From NCBI RefSeq assembly GCF_031200575.1, contig NZ_CP133597.1, forward strand, positions 868,001-932,000: a DNA stretch of 64,000 nucleotides, in the 5' to 3' direction. This DNA comes from Ferroplasma sp. (GTDB lineage Archaea; Thermoplasmatota; Thermoplasmata; Thermoplasmatales; Thermoplasmataceae). Below the pieces are notes generated by a model that searched no databases, was not told where the DNA came from, and worked only from the letters and a program-made list of their open reading frames with translations. Shown here piece after piece: positions 16,675-24,915 of this stretch (positions are counted from its first letter, which is position 1; every line of letters starts with the position of its first letter). A program made the translations under genes and the position numbers.

Positions 16675-16989
16675 ACACATCATATAAAACATGTTTTATC
16701 GGGTTTAATAAAAAACGGTTTATATTTAACTTTTCCCCGGTTTAACGGATATTAATCACGTTTCATAATTTCCTGACCCACGGGGAATTCTCAGCCCGGC
16801 CCCTGATCAGATGGTCATTGCAATGTGACTCGCAATATGCTGTATCTGAAGCCCATTGAAGGCCAGGTAGCTTATAGTCTTACGTCGTCATATATATTCA
16901 TGAATCGTATATACTATTAATAAGACGTATGATAATTAATGCATTGCTTTTAAATCTTTCATTAATGCCGCAAATGAATTTGTAAAAAT
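16675..16989. other. 315-bp intergenic region with a GC-richer core (about 16740-16870)
   Basis: Both ends are ordinary AT-rich spacer, but 16770-16870 is clearly richer in G and C. One plus-strand frame between stops (about 16749-16859) reads 37 residues including THGEFSARPLIRWSLQCD, without a start codon. This could be the relic of a transposase or other gene, or a structured non-coding RNA. No convincing long hairpin or known RNA motif was found. Confidence 0.4.
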
Positions 16990-18153
16990 TTATACAAGCT
17001 CCAGTGTCAGCGTGTGTCCACCCCCTCCACCGTGGCATATTGTGGCAAGTCCAGTTTTCATTTTCCTGCTCTGGAGTGCATTGATCAGTGTTACTATTAT
17101 CCTTGAACCACTGTTGCCCAGTGGATGGCCGATGGCTATTGCACCACCATTTACATTAAACCTATCATTTTCTACGCCGAGCTGATCCCTGACTATCAGT
17201 GATGCAACCGAAAATGCCTCATTATGTTCTACCAGGTCATAATAGTCTATTTTTTTATGCTGTTTTTCAAGCAATTTTTTTGTTGCTGGTATTGGAGCCT
17301 CAACAAAGTCCCTGGTATCAAGAGATGCAGAACTGAAACCGGTAATTTTGGCAATAGGTTTTAAACCATACTCCTTTAATCCTTTTTCAGATGAAAGCAG
17401 AAGTGCGGATGCACCATCCGATAACTGTGATGAATTGCCTGCGGTCAGTATCCCGTTACGGTCAAATGCCGAATTAAGTTTTGCCAGGTCTTCCATGGAT
17501 GTTTTTCTCATACCCTCATCCTTTTCCAGATTTTCCAGTTTCACAATTTCCTTTGCAAATTCTCCGGATTCTGTTGCTCTGATGGCCCTGTTCTGGCTTT
17601 CTACAGAGAATTCATCAGCCCGTTCCCTTGTTAGCCCATATTTCCTGGCTGAATGTTCTGCTGACACTCCCATATGCTCACCATACATAGCATCAACCAG
17701 TCCATCGTTCAGCATCGAATCCTCAATTTTTAGATTTTTATAGAGCAACTGCTTCGGCCCCCACCTGAATTCAGCAGGCAGTATTAATGGCGAATTGCTC
17801 ATATTCTCAAATCCACCTGAAATAATTATATCATGTTCCCCAAGCATAATCTCTCTGGCTGCATTTTCTGTTGCAAGCATGCCAGAGGCACACACAACAT
17901 TGACTGTGTTCTTTGTTACCTCTGGTTTTAGCCCTGCATGGAATGCTGCCTGTCCGGCCGGATTCTGACCAACATTAGCCTGGATGACATTTCCCATTAT
18001 CACCTCCTCGATGAGGTTACTGTCAATTCCGGAATCCCTAATAACCGCCTTAATTGCAGCCGCACCCAGCTCGGTAGCTTTTACTTTTGAAAGTGATTTC
18101 CCGAATTTCCCTATGGGTGTACGTTTTGCTGAAACGATATATACATCTTCCAT
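16990..18153 (-). CDS. Acetyl-CoA C-acetyltransferase (thiolase)
   Basis: The start at 18153 (MEDVYIVSAKRTPIGKFGKSL) matches the thiolase N-terminus and gives 387 residues. Catalytic residues are visible: Cys in NVVCASGM, His in HNEAFSVAS, GHPLGNSGSR and the C-terminal Cys in CHGGGGGHTLTLE. It resembles bacterial AtoB-type biosynthetic thiolases rather than the archaeal thiolase linked to HMG-CoA synthase and a DUF35 protein, which are absent here. It could supply acetoacetyl-CoA for mevalonate or break down acyl-CoA. Monocistronic. Confidence 0.92.
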   Translation of the reverse strand: MEDVYIVSAKRTPIGKFGKSLSKVKATELGAAAIKAVIRDSGIDSNLIEEVIMGNVIQANVGQNPAGQAAFHAGLKPEVTKNTVNVVCASGMLATENAAREIMLGEHDIIISGGFENMSNSPLILPAEFRWGPKQLLYKNLKIEDSMLNDGLVDAMYGEHMGVSAEHSARKYGLTRERADEFSVESQNRAIRATESGEFAKEIVKLENLEKDEGMRKTSMEDLAKLNSAFDRNGILTAGNSSQLSDGASALLLSSEKGLKEYGLKPIAKITGFSSASLDTRDFVEAPIPATKKLLEKQHKKIDYYDLVEHNEAFSVASLIVRDQLGVENDRFNVNGGAIAIGHPLGNSGSRIIVTLINALQSRKMKTGLATICHGGGGGHTLTLELV

Positions 18154-18310
18154 GTGTTCAGTATATTCTATATCTTTATGTATTTTATTATCGACAATAA
18201 CCGTCAACCGCATATTATGTAATACTATCTACGTAACCATAAATTTCAAATCCGGTATATTCACTATATGGGATAGATAAATTTAATAATGACAGAATTA
18301 TCTTAACTGG

Positions 18311-18817
18311 ATGTCAGATCAAAATAATGGAGATTTCGAGAATGGAACAGAACCACAGGCAGATCATGAAACACCGCCAGAACAGAATACTGTTCCACGA
18401 AAAGAGCCTAAAAATAAATCTAATATTAAACTTTATATAGAAATAGTCATAATATTGATAGGTATCGTACTTATAGCAGTTGCCTCAATACAGGTTAAGA
18501 GTATAGGGCATGTTAAGTGGAATGGGTTTTCAGAAATTGCCTTTCCTCTAAGCATCATATTCATAGTTTCTCCGGCCGTTCTGTACTTCAAAAAATTAAG
18601 GGCAATGAAACCTGCTATTGCAGTGATCATTATCATGCTGGTTGGGATTCTCATCATGTACATCCTTCTTGTACCATATAAGATGTTTACAGTTCATTTT
18701 GGATTGCTCGGGGATGTGATAGTAGAATATCTTATAGGTGTATTTCTCCTGATTTTCATGGTGTCCCATATGACAAAGGTGCATCTGATTAAAAATAATA
18801 AGTTAGGAAACCGATAA
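18311..18817 (+). CDS. Membrane protein with acidic N-terminal tail (168 aa)
   Basis: The first ~45 residues are hydrophilic and disordered (DQNNGDFENGTEPQADHE...), followed by about four hydrophobic segments (IEIVIILIGIVLIAVAS; IAFPLSIIFIVSPAVLYF; AIAVIIIMLVGILIMYILLV; VEYLIGVFLLIFMVS). No family recognised. The 180-bp spacer after it holds nothing I can support. Single gene, unknown function. Confidence 0.6.
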   Translation: MSDQNNGDFENGTEPQADHETPPEQNTVPRKEPKNKSNIKLYIEIVIILIGIVLIAVASIQVKSIGHVKWNGFSEIAFPLSIIFIVSPAVLYFKKLRAMKPAIAVIIIMLVGILIMYILLVPYKMFTVHFGLLGDVIVEYLIGVFLLIFMVSHMTKVHLIKNNKLGNR

Positions 18818-19001
18818 TAAATATTTTTTTGCTTCATTTATAATTAATTCTCTATATTTTTCTAATTGTTATCAAATAATAATTTTCATCATTTCTTTCT
18901 ATCCTTATACTGGTTTTCCAATTAATGCTAAGAATTTCATATAAGTGGCCCTTTATATTTAACCTAAAATCGAAAAATTCTGTATTAATGGGGAAAGTTA
19001 C

Positions 19002-19307
19002 TTATTTAATTTTTGAGATGTATAATGTAAGGTCTCTGATTGACTTAACATATGCAATTTCCCCCTTTGCAAATGTTTCCTGGGGGTCATCAGGTACAGC
19101 TTTCCACAGCTGTGAGTCAACTGAAATCTCATAGGAATTATTTTTCAGTATACTCTTAATTTCCCCAGTTTTTCCGATCAACGAATCCTTGCCAGTTGCC
19201 GGTTTCCTTCTGAATGGATGCCTGAGCCAGAATCTTGAAAACCATGCTCCGATAAAGAATGCTACTATTGTATCAATTATGTATCCTATTATTACTATTT
19301 GGCTCAT
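19002..19307 (-). CDS. NfeD-like membrane protein (101 aa)
   Basis: One N-terminal membrane helix (IVIIGYIIDTIVAFFIGAWF) is followed by an OB-fold-like NfeD C-terminal domain: SLIGKTGEIKSI, VDSQLWKAVPDD and FAKGEIAYVKSIRDLTLYI. NfeD proteins usually partner with membrane stomatin/prohibitin-like proteins; none is in this window. This is the short NfeD1b-like form lacking the protease domain. Confidence 0.8.
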   Translation of the reverse strand: MSQIVIIGYIIDTIVAFFIGAWFSRFWLRHPFRRKPATGKDSLIGKTGEIKSILKNNSYEISVDSQLWKAVPDDPQETFAKGEIAYVKSIRDLTLYISKIK

Positions 19308-19426
19308 AGAAATTCAATGCAATCTTCATATATTAAATTTCATATTAAATTTTTATAACCATATTATAACGTTCTACTGGAGCCATTATAGAGAAATAAA
19401 TTTATATTTCAGCTATATTTATTCTC

Positions 19427-19876
19427 ATGGATAAGTACCCGTTAAATAAATATTACAGTGTCGATAATGTCCTGTTACCAGGTGAGAGTGTCCTGGCACA
19501 GTATACATTAATTTATTTGACTAATAGAAGAATAATTTTTTCCAGGTTATTCCATAAATATTATGAATCATTTAATTACAGTGATATTAGAAGTATCCAT
19601 GAAGGCGTTTCACGAATTGTATATATTTATTTTTTAGTGGGAATAGCATATATATCTTTCTCTCTATTTTTTATGTTCTATCTGAACGATTTCTATTCCA
19701 TTACTTTAATATTTTTTTTGGCGTTTGGTATATATTTTATTGCTTCTACAATTGTTATCAGGTCTCAAAAACTAATTATTATAAAACATGGAAATAGAAT
19801 TCTAAGACTAAAAGCCCCAGATAGGTATAATACAATTCAAATGCTTAACCGCCTGAGAAGCCAGGTTAGTAATTGA
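19427..19876 (+). CDS. Membrane protein with a PH-like domain (149 aa)
   Basis: Residues 15-55 (LLPGESVLAQYTLIYLTNRRIIFS) fit the bacterial-type PH domain pattern GE.....L.LTNRR. Two membrane helices follow (IVYIYFLVGIAYISFSLFFMF and ITLIFFLAFGIYFIASTIVI), then a second strand-rich piece (KLIIIKHGNRILRLKAPD). Such proteins are membrane-associated scaffolds of unknown role. The gene lies 68 bp before the SDR gene. Confidence 0.55.
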   Translation: MDKYPLNKYYSVDNVLLPGESVLAQYTLIYLTNRRIIFSRLFHKYYESFNYSDIRSIHEGVSRIVYIYFLVGIAYISFSLFFMFYLNDFYSITLIFFLAFGIYFIASTIVIRSQKLIIIKHGNRILRLKAPDRYNTIQMLNRLRSQVSN

Positions 19877-19943
19877 ATGGTAAACTTTTAGTTGTTCTGT
19901 ATTTTAATGGAAATCTATTTTAAACCGTGCCACATTTGATATT

Positions 19944-20651
19944 ATGTCAGGAAAGAACATTCTTTTAGCCGGTACAGGGGAGCTAGGCAAGGCACTTGCC
20001 TATGAACTTCTTTTAAATGGAAACCGGGTCATAATTAACTCCCGCAACAATAAAAAACTGGAGCAAATTGTTTCAGAATACTCAGTTTATGGAAAAATAA
20101 ATTATATAGCAAAGGAATTAAATGACGAAAAGAGCTGTGAAGAATTAATAGTGAATTCACTTAAAACATTAAAGTCAATAGATTCCCTCGTAGTAATGGT
20201 TGGTGGATTTGTGGAAGATAGCGTAGAAAACCTCGATGGACTGGATACAATGATTTTGAATCATTTAAAAATCCCCATGTATCTGGCAAAGCATGCAATA
20301 AAACATATGAATTATGGTTCTTCAATTATATTTGTAAGTAATTCAGCAAGTTCTGTAAAGAATAAGCCAAACCTGCTTTCATATTCCATATCGAAATACG
20401 CCCTGGAAAAGGCCGCCAGGATAATCGCCCTTGAACTTCAGGGGAAGGGGATCAGGGTAAATGTTGTTGCCCCTGAATATATTATTCAGAATTTTCAAAT
20501 TGGCAGGGATTATACAAAAATGAGAAAATACGGAGATGTTGAAACGCCTCCTGAGGACATTTCCAACGTTATTACTTTCTTAATTGACGGAAAATCTTCA
20601 TGGATCAATGGAGCCGTAATACCTGTGGATGGGGGCCATAGCCTGAAATGA
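19944..20651 (+). CDS. Short-chain dehydrogenase/reductase (SDR)
   Basis: 235 residues, classical SDR size. The cofactor glycine motif is AGTGELGKALA, NAG is replaced by MVGGF, the catalytic Ser lies in IIFVSNSASS, and the Tyr/Lys pair is YSISKYALEKAAR. VNVVAPEYI and the terminal GAVIPVDGG are standard SDR features. NAD(P)-dependent reduction of an unknown carbonyl substrate is expected. Its stop overlaps the next start by 4 bp (ATGA), linking it to the uracil-DNA glycosylase. Confidence 0.9.
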   Translation: MSGKNILLAGTGELGKALAYELLLNGNRVIINSRNNKKLEQIVSEYSVYGKINYIAKELNDEKSCEELIVNSLKTLKSIDSLVVMVGGFVEDSVENLDGLDTMILNHLKIPMYLAKHAIKHMNYGSSIIFVSNSASSVKNKPNLLSYSISKYALEKAARIIALELQGKGIRVNVVAPEYIIQNFQIGRDYTKMRKYGDVETPPEDISNVITFLIDGKSSWINGAVIPVDGGHSLK

Positions 20652-21313
20652 ATTACGATGAATTGAATAAATGCATAGTCAATTGCAGAAAATGCAAGAG
20701 ACTCGTTGATTACAGAAATACCCGGGAGATCCCGGCCAGGTATTCTGGAGAAGAATACTGGAATAAACCGATAACAGGGTATGGTGATATAAATGGTAAA
20801 ATACTGGTAATAGGTTTGGCCCCAGCTTTCAATGGGGGCAACAGAACAGGAAGAATTTTCACCGGAGATCATAGTTCAGACTTTCTTATATCTTCGCTTT
20901 ATGAGGTGGGACTGACCAGTATACCAACCTCTGAAAACAGGAATGATGGCCTAAAATACAATGATATGTACATTACCTTAGCATTGAAATGTGCCCCACC
21001 TGATAATAAACCATTAAATGTTGAACTTAATAACTGCAGCAGTTACATGCATCAGGAAATAGATCAGATGAAAAACGTAAGGGCAATTATATGCCTGGGA
21101 AAAATTGCTTTCGATGCCGTCATTAAATATTATAAAAGTAGAGGGACTAATACAAAAAACATCAAATTCGGGCATGGAGTATATTATGATATTTCAGGGA
21201 TTCGATTATATGGGTGCTACCATCCCAGTCCACGGAACGTCAATACAGGACTGCTGAAAAAGGATGATTTTATATCGCTCTTCAGATCAGTTAGAGAATA
21301 TGCGGAGTCCTAA
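20648..21313 (+). CDS. Family 5 uracil-DNA glycosylase
   Basis: 221 residues. It has GLAPAFNGGNRTGRIFTGD (family 5 motif A, with Ala where family 1 has the catalytic acid) and YHPSPRNVNTG (the DNA-intercalation motif). Cysteines at NCRKCKRL, ALKCAPP and NNCSSY can bind the 4Fe-4S cluster of families 4 and 5. It removes uracil and related damaged bases from DNA, useful where heat and acid speed up deamination. It is translationally coupled to the SDR. Confidence 0.92.
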   Translation: MNYDELNKCIVNCRKCKRLVDYRNTREIPARYSGEEYWNKPITGYGDINGKILVIGLAPAFNGGNRTGRIFTGDHSSDFLISSLYEVGLTSIPTSENRNDGLKYNDMYITLALKCAPPDNKPLNVELNNCSSYMHQEIDQMKNVRAIICLGKIAFDAVIKYYKSRGTNTKNIKFGHGVYYDISGIRLYGCYHPSPRNVNTGLLKKDDFISLFRSVREYAES

Positions 21314-21327
21314 TATCCTTAATAAAC

Positions 21328-21669
21328 CTATTCCTTTTTATGATAAATCCATCTATCGTCTTCCAGATGCAGGTAGCCACCATTTCTTAGATATACCCTG
21401 ATTATCTTCCTTGATCCTGTATTTATCTCTTCATAGTTATGTCTGCAAATCCTGCTTCTCTTTATGATTTTTCTTACACATTCCATTCTGGCTCCACATT
21501 TATTCAGTCCCTTTTTTAAATTGGTTATATTATCTTTTTCGTTTTTTAATTTTTGCTTTTCTTTTGTTATATATCCTGGTTCAAATCTTTCCCGGGATGA
21601 ATGCTTTCTCCTACGGACAAATGTGGCCCTTTTGGGTATATACATTCCTTTTCTAGGCGATACTGCCAT
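21328..21669 (-). CDS. Basic hypothetical protein (113 aa)
   Basis: Very rich in Arg and Lys, with three Cys (KCGARMEC and RICRHN) that could bind zinc, and a beta-rich C-terminus (KIIRVYLRNGGYLHLEDDRWIYH). This suggests nucleic-acid binding, but no family is recognised. The IS256 element starts 43 bp upstream of its start codon; a TTTTAATATTA box remains between them, so the promoter may be intact. Confidence 0.5.
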   Translation of the reverse strand: MAVSPRKGMYIPKRATFVRRRKHSSRERFEPGYITKEKQKLKNEKDNITNLKKGLNKCGARMECVRKIIKRSRICRHNYEEINTGSRKIIRVYLRNGGYLHLEDDRWIYHKKE

Positions 21670-21712
21670 ATTTTTATCAATTGAAAAATAATATTAAAAC
21701 CTATGTTTAATA

Positions 21713-22974
21713 GATAATGTAATTATCTTGCTGTAAATTTAAAATGACTCTTTGCAATATCATAATGAGGTAAACAAAATGACAAATGCAAAGAGTCAAT
21801 TAATAAGTATACAGGAATTAATAAAGCTTTTCATAAATGATAGAAAAGAGGGAAAGAAGGAATTGATTACATGGTTTTTAAACAATGTAATGGATCAGGA
21901 GGCCATTGAACAGCTGAATGCTGATAAATATGAAAGGAACAATAAAAGGACAGGATACAGGAATGGAACCAAGAAGAGGAAATTAAAGACTGTGGATGGT
22001 GAGCTGATCCTGGATAAGCCTGATATAAGGTCAGGTTCATTCACAACCACTGTATTTGACAAGTATTCAACTGTAGAAAAGGCTTTAGACTCTGTAATAG
22101 TTGAGTCATATATTAACGGGGTATCAACCAGGTCAGTAAACAATATAATAAATAATCTAGGAGTAAATGTATCTCCTGAGTATGTATCATCCTTGAATAA
22201 GGACCTTGATGCCAAGGTTAAAGAGTTCTTAGAAACAAGGATAGAGGAACAGATAAGATACCTGTACATAGATGCAACATACTTTAAAGTCAGGGAAAAT
22301 AGTAAATACAGGTCAATGGCATTATACACATCAATAGGTGTAAACAGCAATGGAATAAGGCAGCTCCTATCAATGGACATATACAATTCAGAGGATGAGA
22401 TGGACTGGAATAACTTCTTCTTCAAGCTTCAGGAAAGGGGATTAACAGGAGTACAATTGGTAATATCAGATGGCCATGCAGGAATAAGGAAGGCAGTAAC
22501 AGAATCATTCCCCGGTTCACTGTGGCAGTACTGCCATTTCCATTTCCTTAAGAATTTAAGAAAGACCATGGGAAAGGAACAGTGGAAGGATATATCAAAG
22601 ATAGTGTCAGAGGCTCTAATGGATGAATCACTGTTCAAGATAGCAATAGACAGGATGGAGGAAATGAAGCTTGACAAGTCCATTGACATGTTCTATAAAT
22701 GGTATGATTCATTATATTCATACATATCATTCCCTGGAGAACATAGCAGGAAGCTGCATACTAACAATGTGACAGAGAGATTCAATAAGGAGTTGAAGAG
22801 AAGGACAAGGAAGATAGGTGCATTTCCCAATAGTGATTCATTGATGAGATTGGTTGTTTCAATAGCAATGAACATCAATGAAGAATGGCTGTTAAGGAAA
22901 TACATAAATATGGAGGTAGATTAAGGATAATGGTAAAGGGTCATTTGAATTTACAGTAACCATATTACATTATC
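21713..22974 (+). mobile_element. IS256-family insertion sequence, complete (1262 bp)
   Basis: The ends are imperfect inverted repeats of about 45 bp. Left begins GATAATGTAATTATCTTGCT and the reverse complement of the right end begins GATAATGTAATATGGTTACT; both continue with CTGTAAATT(T/C)AAA and a TGAC(T/C)CTTT block. The element is flanked by an 8-bp direct repeat, GTTTAATA, at 21705-21712 and 22975-22982, the target-site duplication expected for this family. The intact transposase and exact duplication indicate a recent, probably active insertion. Confidence 0.95.
21779..22924 (+). CDS. IS256-family (mutator-type) DDE transposase
   Basis: The start at 21779 has a GAGGT ribosome binding site 7 nt upstream; an earlier in-frame ATG at 21752 lies in the repeat. 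381 residues. DDE catalytic residues are recognisable as Asp in YLYIDATYFKVRE, Asp in LVISDGHAGIRKAV and Glu in NNVTERFNKELKRR. The family hallmark YCHFHFLKNLRK (C/H region between the second D and the E) is present. No frameshift or internal stop, so it is probably functional. It catalyses cut-and-paste or copy-out transposition of the surrounding element. Confidence 0.95.
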   Translation: MTNAKSQLISIQELIKLFINDRKEGKKELITWFLNNVMDQEAIEQLNADKYERNNKRTGYRNGTKKRKLKTVDGELILDKPDIRSGSFTTTVFDKYSTVEKALDSVIVESYINGVSTRSVNNIINNLGVNVSPEYVSSLNKDLDAKVKEFLETRIEEQIRYLYIDATYFKVRENSKYRSMALYTSIGVNSNGIRQLLSMDIYNSEDEMDWNNFFFKLQERGLTGVQLVISDGHAGIRKAVTESFPGSLWQYCHFHFLKNLRKTMGKEQWKDISKIVSEALMDESLFKIAIDRMEEMKLDKSIDMFYKWYDSLYSYISFPGEHSRKLHTNNVTERFNKELKRRTRKIGAFPNSDSLMRLVVSIAMNINEEWLLRKYINMEVD

Positions 22975-23000
22975 GTTTAATACGAGTTTTCTATAAAATT

Positions 23001-23921
23001 TCAGTAATTATAATACTTTATCAATTTATCAATTCCCTCGTCCAGGGATATCCTTGCCTTGAAGCCTATCTTCTCCTCAGTCTTCCTTATGTCTGCCTTT
23101 GTGTAGTAGACATATGTATCCTTCATGGGGTTCTCAATGTATTCAGGCTTTATATCCTTGTTAAGGTGCCTATTGAGTATCTTTACCAGTTCATTCAGTG
23201 TGTAGTTCTTTCCTGTCCCAACGTTGTAAACATTGAACTTCCTGTTGTTCTCTGCTGCAAGGATTAGTGCATTGACTAAATCCTCTATGAAGACAAAGTC
23301 CCTCTTCTGCTCTCCATCACCGTAGAGGACAGGGCTAATATTGTCATGCATTGCCCAGAGGAACTGGGATACCAAGTTTGCATATATTTTCTTTGACCTC
23401 TCATTGTATCCATACACAGAGAAGAACCTCATTCCTGATACGCTCATGTCATAGAGGTTGCAGTAAAGGTTTGCTATCCTCTCCATTGCTATCCTTGCCT
23501 CTGTGTAGTAATCTGATACTTTAGGTATAACATCCTCCTTCTGCTCCTCTATCCCATTGTATATGGATGATGTTGATGCGTATACTATGGGTATTCTCTT
23601 AGGCTTTGCATACTCCAGCACTGTTATCAAGTCATCTATGGCATTTGCCATTAGATGTGGATTGTTTTTGTACATTGGTGATGATGAGTATATTCCAATA
23701 TGGAAGATATAGTCAGGATTTATCTCATAGTCATTTATGTTCTTTACCCTGTCCTTTATGAATTCCACCTTCCCTATTGAATTATCTAAATTATGAATTG
23801 ACCCTGTCTGTAGGTCATCAAGAGCATATACATGGTTTTCCCTTGCTAATGTGTTTACTAAATTGGATCCAATGAATCCTGCACCTCCTGTGACTAAAAT
23901 TTCCTTATTCTTAATTGACAT
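23001..23921 (-). CDS. NAD-dependent sugar epimerase/dehydratase
   Basis: 306 residues of the extended SDR type. The Rossmann motif is TGGAGFIGSNL at the N-terminus, with VYALDDLQTGS for NAD ribose contact. The substrate half has FFSVYGYNERSKK and YGDGEQKRDFVFIEDLVNALIL, typical of UDP-glucose 4-epimerase-like enzymes. The catalytic Tyr is placed in SDYYTEARIAMERI; the usual YxxxK is not obvious (Arg follows), so catalytic competence should be viewed with care. It probably makes a nucleotide sugar for glycans. It lies 26 bp beyond the IS256 end. Confidence 0.85.
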   Translation of the reverse strand: MSIKNKEILVTGGAGFIGSNLVNTLARENHVYALDDLQTGSIHNLDNSIGKVEFIKDRVKNINDYEINPDYIFHIGIYSSSPMYKNNPHLMANAIDDLITVLEYAKPKRIPIVYASTSSIYNGIEEQKEDVIPKVSDYYTEARIAMERIANLYCNLYDMSVSGMRFFSVYGYNERSKKIYANLVSQFLWAMHDNISPVLYGDGEQKRDFVFIEDLVNALILAAENNRKFNVYNVGTGKNYTLNELVKILNRHLNKDIKPEYIENPMKDTYVYYTKADIRKTEEKIGFKARISLDEGIDKLIKYYNY

Positions 23922-24132
23922 GGAGGGTAATCCAATGTTTGTATAAATAAGTTTATTAAGATTGATACTGGTCTTTACCTTTACCGCTATAACTGGCTGA
24001 AAAGAACCATTAATTTGTTGGAAATAATGATAGAGCCATATGGAATAAATAATACACTCATCTGGAGTTTGAAAGTCTGCTGAACTGTTTATACAATACT
24101 CAATCTTTAAGTTTAATTTGCAATCACATTAT

Positions 24133-24915
24133 ATGGATGTTCGTACAGTAGAGGATTCATCTGAGATAACGGATTTTATGGATGTTATTAAATCTGCATG
24201 GAGATCAGACAGTGCATTATCTGGATTTAAAGATACAATACATTCCATGGCATTCCACGGTGGTTTTGTTTTAGGGGCATACGATGATGGGAGACTTATA
24301 GGCATGAGCTTTTCGTATCCAGGTTACAGGCATGGGGAGGTATATCTTTATTCCCATATGACCGGGGTTCTTGATCAGAAAAAGTACTCCGGAGCTGGCT
24401 ATATGATGAAAATGAAGCAAAAAGAGCTTGCCATTAAATACGGATATAAAATGATAGCATGGACATTCGATCCGGTTATGAGCCTGAACGGTTATTTTAA
24501 TATAGGAAAGCTTGGTGCAGTAGCAAGAAATTATCTTGATAATTTTTATGGTTCCATGAAAGATGGCATCAACGCTGGATTACCCACTGATAGGCTGGTG
24601 GCAGAATGGCATATGGGCGAAAATTATGATGTATCGTATAAAAATGTCCAGTTTATTAACCATGTCCATGAATATAGCATGGAATTTCTGGATATTCCTC
24701 TTGGTGAAACAGTAGGTGTGAGAATGATACGGAATTTCCTGGACTTCAAGTTATCCAACATTGAAGATGCAATCAGGGTAAAACTTCTTTTACGGGAAAA
24801 ATTCCACATGCTTTTTTCAAAAGATTACACAATTGTAAATTTTGATAGGGAGAACAATGCATATATATTTAAGAGAAATTTTAAATTAAATAGAGATAAT
24901 ATTTTTTCTGATTAG
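24133..24915 (+). CDS. GNAT-like acetyltransferase-fold protein
   Basis: Start at 24133 (MDVRTVEDSSE). It has a GNAT core: GGFVLGAYDDGRLIGMSFSYPG (beta strands 2-4), then YSHMTGVLDQKKYSGAGYMMKMKQKELAIKYGYKMIAWTFDP, where the acetyl-CoA loop is atypical (KYSGAGYMM instead of RGxGIG). The second half is a separate domain. It resembles predicted GNAT proteins of about 260-280 residues of unknown substrate. Its 3' end overlaps ppsA by 4 bp in convergent orientation. Confidence 0.7.
   Translation: MDVRTVEDSSEITDFMDVIKSAWRSDSALSGFKDTIHSMAFHGGFVLGAYDDGRLIGMSFSYPGYRHGEVYLYSHMTGVLDQKKYSGAGYMMKMKQKELAIKYGYKMIAWTFDPVMSLNGYFNIGKLGAVARNYLDNFYGSMKDGINAGLPTDRLVAEWHMGENYDVSYKNVQFINHVHEYSMEFLDIPLGETVGVRMIRNFLDFKLSNIEDAIRVKLLLREKFHMLFSKDYTIVNFDRENNAYIFKRNFKLNRDNIFSD

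Noticed and set aside
18925-19134. Plus-strand frame of 69 codons
   Set aside because: It overlaps the NfeD-like gene on the other strand, which has clear family motifs.
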